Source: Stenotrophomonas rhizophila (lineage in GTDB: Bacteria; Pseudomonadota; Gammaproteobacteria; Xanthomonadales; Xanthomonadaceae). From it: a stretch of DNA of 64,000 nt. The notes beneath the pieces are model-generated. The model worked only from the letters and a program-made list of their open reading frames with translations, had not been told where the DNA came from and did no database searches. Shown here piece by piece: positions 61,352 through 64,000 of this stretch. The DNA lies in NCBI RefSeq assembly GCF_007667275.1, contig NZ_VDQT01000001.1:496001-560000 (forward strand), read 5' to 3'. The translations under genes and the position numbers were made by a program. The first letter of the stretch is position 1, and every line of letters begins with the position of its first letter.

Positions 61352-62545
61352 TCAACGCACCACGTTCAGCACTTCGTAACACGCGCCCATGGTGTGGTAG
61401 TCGGTCTTGCCGGCCGGGCTCTTCTCGTTGCTGTACTTGCGGTTGTCCGCATCCAGGATCCGATACCACGCGCCATGCTGGTGGTCGATCATGTGCGCCC
61501 AGGCATAGGCCCACAAGCGGTCGTACCAGTCCCAGTACACCGCGTCGCCGGTGCGTGCGGCCAGCAGCGCCGCCGTGGCCAGCGACTCGGCCTGCACCCA
61601 GAAGTACTTGTCGTCGTCGCACACGCTGCCGTCCGGCGCGAAGCCGTAATACAGCCCGCCGCGCGTCTCGTCCCAGCTGCGGTTCACGGCGGTGTCGAAC
61701 AGGTGGCGCGCGGTCGGCACCAGCCAGTCGGCCTGGACGTGGCGGTCGAGGATCAGCAGCAGCTTGGCCCACTCGGTCTGGTGGCCCGGCTGGAAACCCC
61801 ATGGACGGAACAGGTGCTTGGGATTGTCGAGGTTGTAGTTCCAGTCGATCTGCCAGTTGCGGTCGTAGTGCTCCCAGACCAGCCCGTTGCCCTGCGCCGC
61901 CTGGCGACGGGTCATGTGGTCGGCCAGCAGCAGCGCACGGTCGCGGTAGCGCGCTTCACCACTGGCCTCGAACGCGGCCAGCATCGCTTCGCACATGTGC
62001 ATGTTCGCGTTCTGGCCACGGTAGTCGCTGAAGTTCCAGTCCGCGTCCGCTTCGTCCCGGTACAGGCCGAAGTCCGGTTCCCAGAAGCGCTTCTCGAGCA
62101 GCTCCCAGGTCTCGTCCATCCAGGCGCGCGCTTCGCCGATACCGGCCTTCAGCGCGCAGCTGTAGGCCAGCAGCACGAAAGCCACGCCATAGCAGTGGTT
62201 GGTGGCATCTTCGACCACGCCGTCGCGCAGCGTCCACGCATAGCCGCCGGTCGCCGGGTTGCGGTGTACCTCGCGCAGGTAGCGGATGCCATGCTCGACC
62301 GCCTTCAGGTCGTCCGGCTTGCCGAACTCGCGGTAGGCCATGGCATGGTTGAACACGAAACGGGTGCTGCTCACCAGGTGGCGGTGGCCGCTGTCGTAGA
62401 CGGTGCCATCGTCCAGGTAATAGTGGAAGAAGCCGCCTTTGGGGTCGATCTCGTGCGGCTGGTAGAACGCCATGGTCTGCGCGATATGCGCGCGCAGGAA
62501 ATCGGCCGAGCGGAAATCGGGCTGGGCGGGAACGGCGGTGGTCAT
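61352..62545 (-). CDS. AGE-family sugar isomerase/epimerase, probably mannose isomerase
   Basis: A 397-residue (alpha/alpha)6-barrel protein of the N-acylglucosamine 2-epimerase family. Catalytic-type histidines are seen in RHLVSSTRFVFNHAMAYREF, NHCYGVAFVLLAYS, FRPWGFQPGHQTEWAKLLL and KTDYHTMGACYEVLN. Members convert mannose to fructose, or epimerise mannobiose. The neighbours, beta-mannosidase and a fructokinase, make mannose-fructose isomerisation the best guess. It overlaps the fructokinase stop by four bases. N-acetylglucosamine epimerisation is less likely here. Confidence 0.82.
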   Translation of the reverse strand: MTTAVPAQPDFRSADFLRAHIAQTMAFYQPHEIDPKGGFFHYYLDDGTVYDSGHRHLVSSTRFVFNHAMAYREFGKPDDLKAVEHGIRYLREVHRNPATGGYAWTLRDGVVEDATNHCYGVAFVLLAYSCALKAGIGEARAWMDETWELLEKRFWEPDFGLYRDEADADWNFSDYRGQNANMHMCEAMLAAFEASGEARYRDRALLLADHMTRRQAAQGNGLVWEHYDRNWQIDWNYNLDNPKHLFRPWGFQPGHQTEWAKLLLILDRHVQADWLVPTARHLFDTAVNRSWDETRGGLYYGFAPDGSVCDDDKYFWVQAESLATAALLAARTGDAVYWDWYDRLWAYAWAHMIDHQHGAWYRILDADNRKYSNEKSPAGKTDYHTMGACYEVLNVVR

Positions 62546-63540
62546 GCGGCGGTTTCCTGTTGTTGCTGCAGCAGTTGCTGGACATCGGCCAGGGTCGGCA
62601 TCGCGGCGAACGCGCCCTTGCGGGTCACGGCCAGTGCACCGACGGCGGCACCGAAACGAATGGCCTCCTGCAGGCCGGCAGGATCGCGGCAGAAGTCGAC
62701 GAAGGCCGCGCCATCGGCGCCGCGCTCGCCAAGCGCGAACAGCAGTCCGCCAACGAACGCATCACCGGCCGCCGTGGTGTCCACGGTGGGCACCTGGAAG
62801 CCGGTCACCACGCCGCTACCATGGCGGGTATGCCAGCGCATCGGCGCGGCGCCGTCGGTGACCACCACCGCTTGGGCCTGGGCCGCCAGCAGGCGCTGGA
62901 TGACCATGCTGCTGCCATCGGCTCCCAGCGGCGCGGCCAGGTATTCCAGTTCCTCGCGCGAAAGCTTGACCAGGTCGGCCAGCACCAGCGCCTGCCACAG
63001 CGTGTCGGTCGGATCGACGTCGCTCGGCCACAGCGCCGGGCGCAGGTTGAGGTCGAGGCTGACCATCGCACCGGCGGCGCGGGCACGCTGCATGCCCTGC
63101 AGCGTGGCCTGGGCAATGGCGGTTTCGGTCAGGCTGTTGGAGCACACATGGAAGCTGCGGGTGCCGTCGAAGCAGGCCGCGGTGAAGTGCTCGGCGCGGA
63201 ACAGCAGGTCCGCGGCCGGCGGCCGGTAGAAGCTGAAACTGCGTTCGCCATGTGCGTCGAGCGCCACGAACGCGAGCGCGGTCTTGGCCGCGTCGGTGCG
63301 CACGATGCAGTCGGTGGCAACCCCGGCGCTGGCCAGGCTGTCGGCGAGGAAATCACCGAACATGTCCTGGCCGAGCATCCCGGCGAAATGGGTGTCCGCG
63401 CCCAGCCGCGCGGCGGCCACGGCGACGTTGGCGGGGGCACCGCCGGCGTACTGCAGGAAGGCGCGCGGGGTATCCGGCGTGGCCGGCGGTTGCGCAAGTA
63501 GATCGATCAAAATTTCGCCGAAACAGACAATCTTTGTCAT
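62542..63540 (-). CDS. PfkB-family carbohydrate kinase, probable fructokinase
   Basis: From the ATG at 63540 (MTKIVCFGEILIDLLAQPPA) the product has 332 residues. The ribokinase-fold signatures are YAGGAPANVAVAAARLGAD and the catalytic VDTTAAGDAFVGGLLFALGE with its Asp base. It phosphorylates a sugar, most likely fructose, given the upstream permease and downstream AGE isomerase. The gene lies 7 bases after the permease and overlaps the isomerase start by four (ATGA). Confidence 0.9.
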   Translation of the reverse strand: MTKIVCFGEILIDLLAQPPATPDTPRAFLQYAGGAPANVAVAAARLGADTHFAGMLGQDMFGDFLADSLASAGVATDCIVRTDAAKTALAFVALDAHGERSFSFYRPPAADLLFRAEHFTAACFDGTRSFHVCSNSLTETAIAQATLQGMQRARAAGAMVSLDLNLRPALWPSDVDPTDTLWQALVLADLVKLSREELEYLAAPLGADGSSMVIQRLLAAQAQAVVVTDGAAPMRWHTRHGSGVVTGFQVPTVDTTAAGDAFVGGLLFALGERGADGAAFVDFCRDPAGLQEAIRFGAAVGALAVTRKGAFAAMPTLADVQQLLQQQQETAA

Positions 63541-63547
63541 GACGCGC

Positions 63548-64000
63548 TCAGCCCCCCTGGCTGAAACCGGCACGCGGGCGCGAGCCCCACATGCCGTAGA
63601 AGAGGATGTAGCCGTAGCACAGCAACGGCAGGATGAAGGACAGGTGCAGCCCGATGCGGTCGGCCAGCAGACCCTGCAGGAACGGGATGATCGCGCCACC
63701 GACGATGGCCATGATCAGCAGGCTGGACGCCTTGTTGGTCAGCGCGCCCAGGCGTTCGATGCTGAGCGCGAAGATGGTTGGGAACATGATCGAGTTGAAC
63801 AGGCCGATCGCGACTACCGAGTACATCGCCACATGGCCTTCGCTGGCCATGGTCAACGCCAGCAGCAGCGCATTGGCGGCCGCGAACAGGGTCAGCAGGA
63901 TGCGCGGCGAGAACCGGGTCATGATCGCCGAACCGGCGAAGCGGCCGATCATCGCCATGGTCCAGTACGCCGACACGTAGCCGGTGGCCTGCTGCTCGGT
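63548..64000 (-). CDS. MFS sugar permease, FucP-like (N-terminus off the window)
   Basis: Only the C-terminal 150 residues are visible; the gene runs off the right edge. The segments SAYWTMAMIGRFAGSAIMTR, GLFNSIMFPTIFALSIERLG and AIVGGAIIPFLQGLLADRIG match the glucose/galactose/fucose:proton symporter group (FucP/GluP). It probably brings mannose, fructose or a related sugar into the cytoplasm, where the next two gene products act. The stop precedes the kinase start by 7 bases, so they are cotranscribed. Confidence 0.85.
   Translation of the reverse strand, partial: TEQQATGYVSAYWTMAMIGRFAGSAIMTRFSPRILLTLFAAANALLLALTMASEGHVAMYSVVAIGLFNSIMFPTIFALSIERLGALTNKASSLLIMAIVGGAIIPFLQGLLADRIGLHLSFILPLLCYGYILFYGMWGSRPRAGFSQGG

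Noticed and set aside
58378..62031. A 1217-codon open frame opposite the beta-mannosidase and AGE genes
   Set aside because: It crosses the ends of two real genes and a repeat, and has biased composition. Not a gene.

Overview
The window is high-GC gammaproteobacterial chromosome, most likely Stenotrophomonas or a close relative in the Xanthomonadaceae. Two signals support this. The first is an almost complete rpf (diffusible signal factor, DSF) gene cluster in the order acnB, acnA/rpfA, rpfB, rpfF, rpfC, rpfG, lysS, prfB, recJ, rpfE, greA, carB, carA, dapB. The second is a scatter of short palindromes that start with GTAG, the SMAG/REP elements typical of Stenotrophomonas. No rRNA, tRNA, phage, transposase or CRISPR was seen.

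Layout. 1-2.7 kb: end of an aromatic meta-cleavage operon (galD, galC) and a divergent LysR regulator with two DNA-binding domains. 2.9-9.2 kb: aconitases acnB and acnA with a VapBC-type toxin-antitoxin pair between them. 9.4-18.4 kb: rpfB, rpfF, rpfC and rpfG for DSF synthesis and sensing. rpfB and rpfF are separated by about 3 kb of opposite-strand, lower-GC DNA encoding four small lipoproteins and a small membrane protein. A decayed second copy of the membrane protein gene lies at the far end of this insert. 18.6-34.6 kb: housekeeping genes lysS, prfB (with programmed frameshift), a VIT/vWA envelope protein, a DUF1176 protein, recJ, rpfE, greA, carBA and dapB. 34.8-37.0 kb: two unrecognised genes that overlap convergently. 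37.1-39.5 kb: ferrous iron uptake operon feoA-feoB-small Cys-rich protein, with a Fur-like site. 39.6-45.5 kb: leucine/fatty-acid catabolism (liuC-like, liuE, an SDR dehydrogenase), a PAS-GGDEF-EAL protein, and an EF-P-like factor. 45.5-52.4 kb: envelope proteins (MliC-like lipoprotein, DUF4105, DUF2388), a D-2-hydroxyglutarate dehydrogenase divergent from serA, and a Nudix hydrolase, interspersed with GTAG repeat arrays. 52.6-57.7 kb: two tandem amino-acid permeases and the methionine-salvage operon mtnB-mtnD-mtnC. 57.7-64 kb: a small secreted protein flanked by 60-bp direct repeats, then a mannoside-use operon (sugar permease, fructokinase, AGE isomerase, GH2 beta-mannosidase).

How genes work together. 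RpfF makes DSF, RpfB is an acyl-CoA ligase linked to DSF turnover, RpfC senses DSF and RpfG degrades cyclic-di-GMP in response. The PAS-GGDEF-EAL protein at 41-44 kb is a second cyclic-di-GMP enzyme. SerA and the divergent D-2-hydroxyglutarate dehydrogenase form a known metabolic couple. The mannoside genes outline a route from beta-mannoside to mannose, fructose and fructose phosphate. All calls rest on reading the sequence and knowledge of the families; no database search was run.
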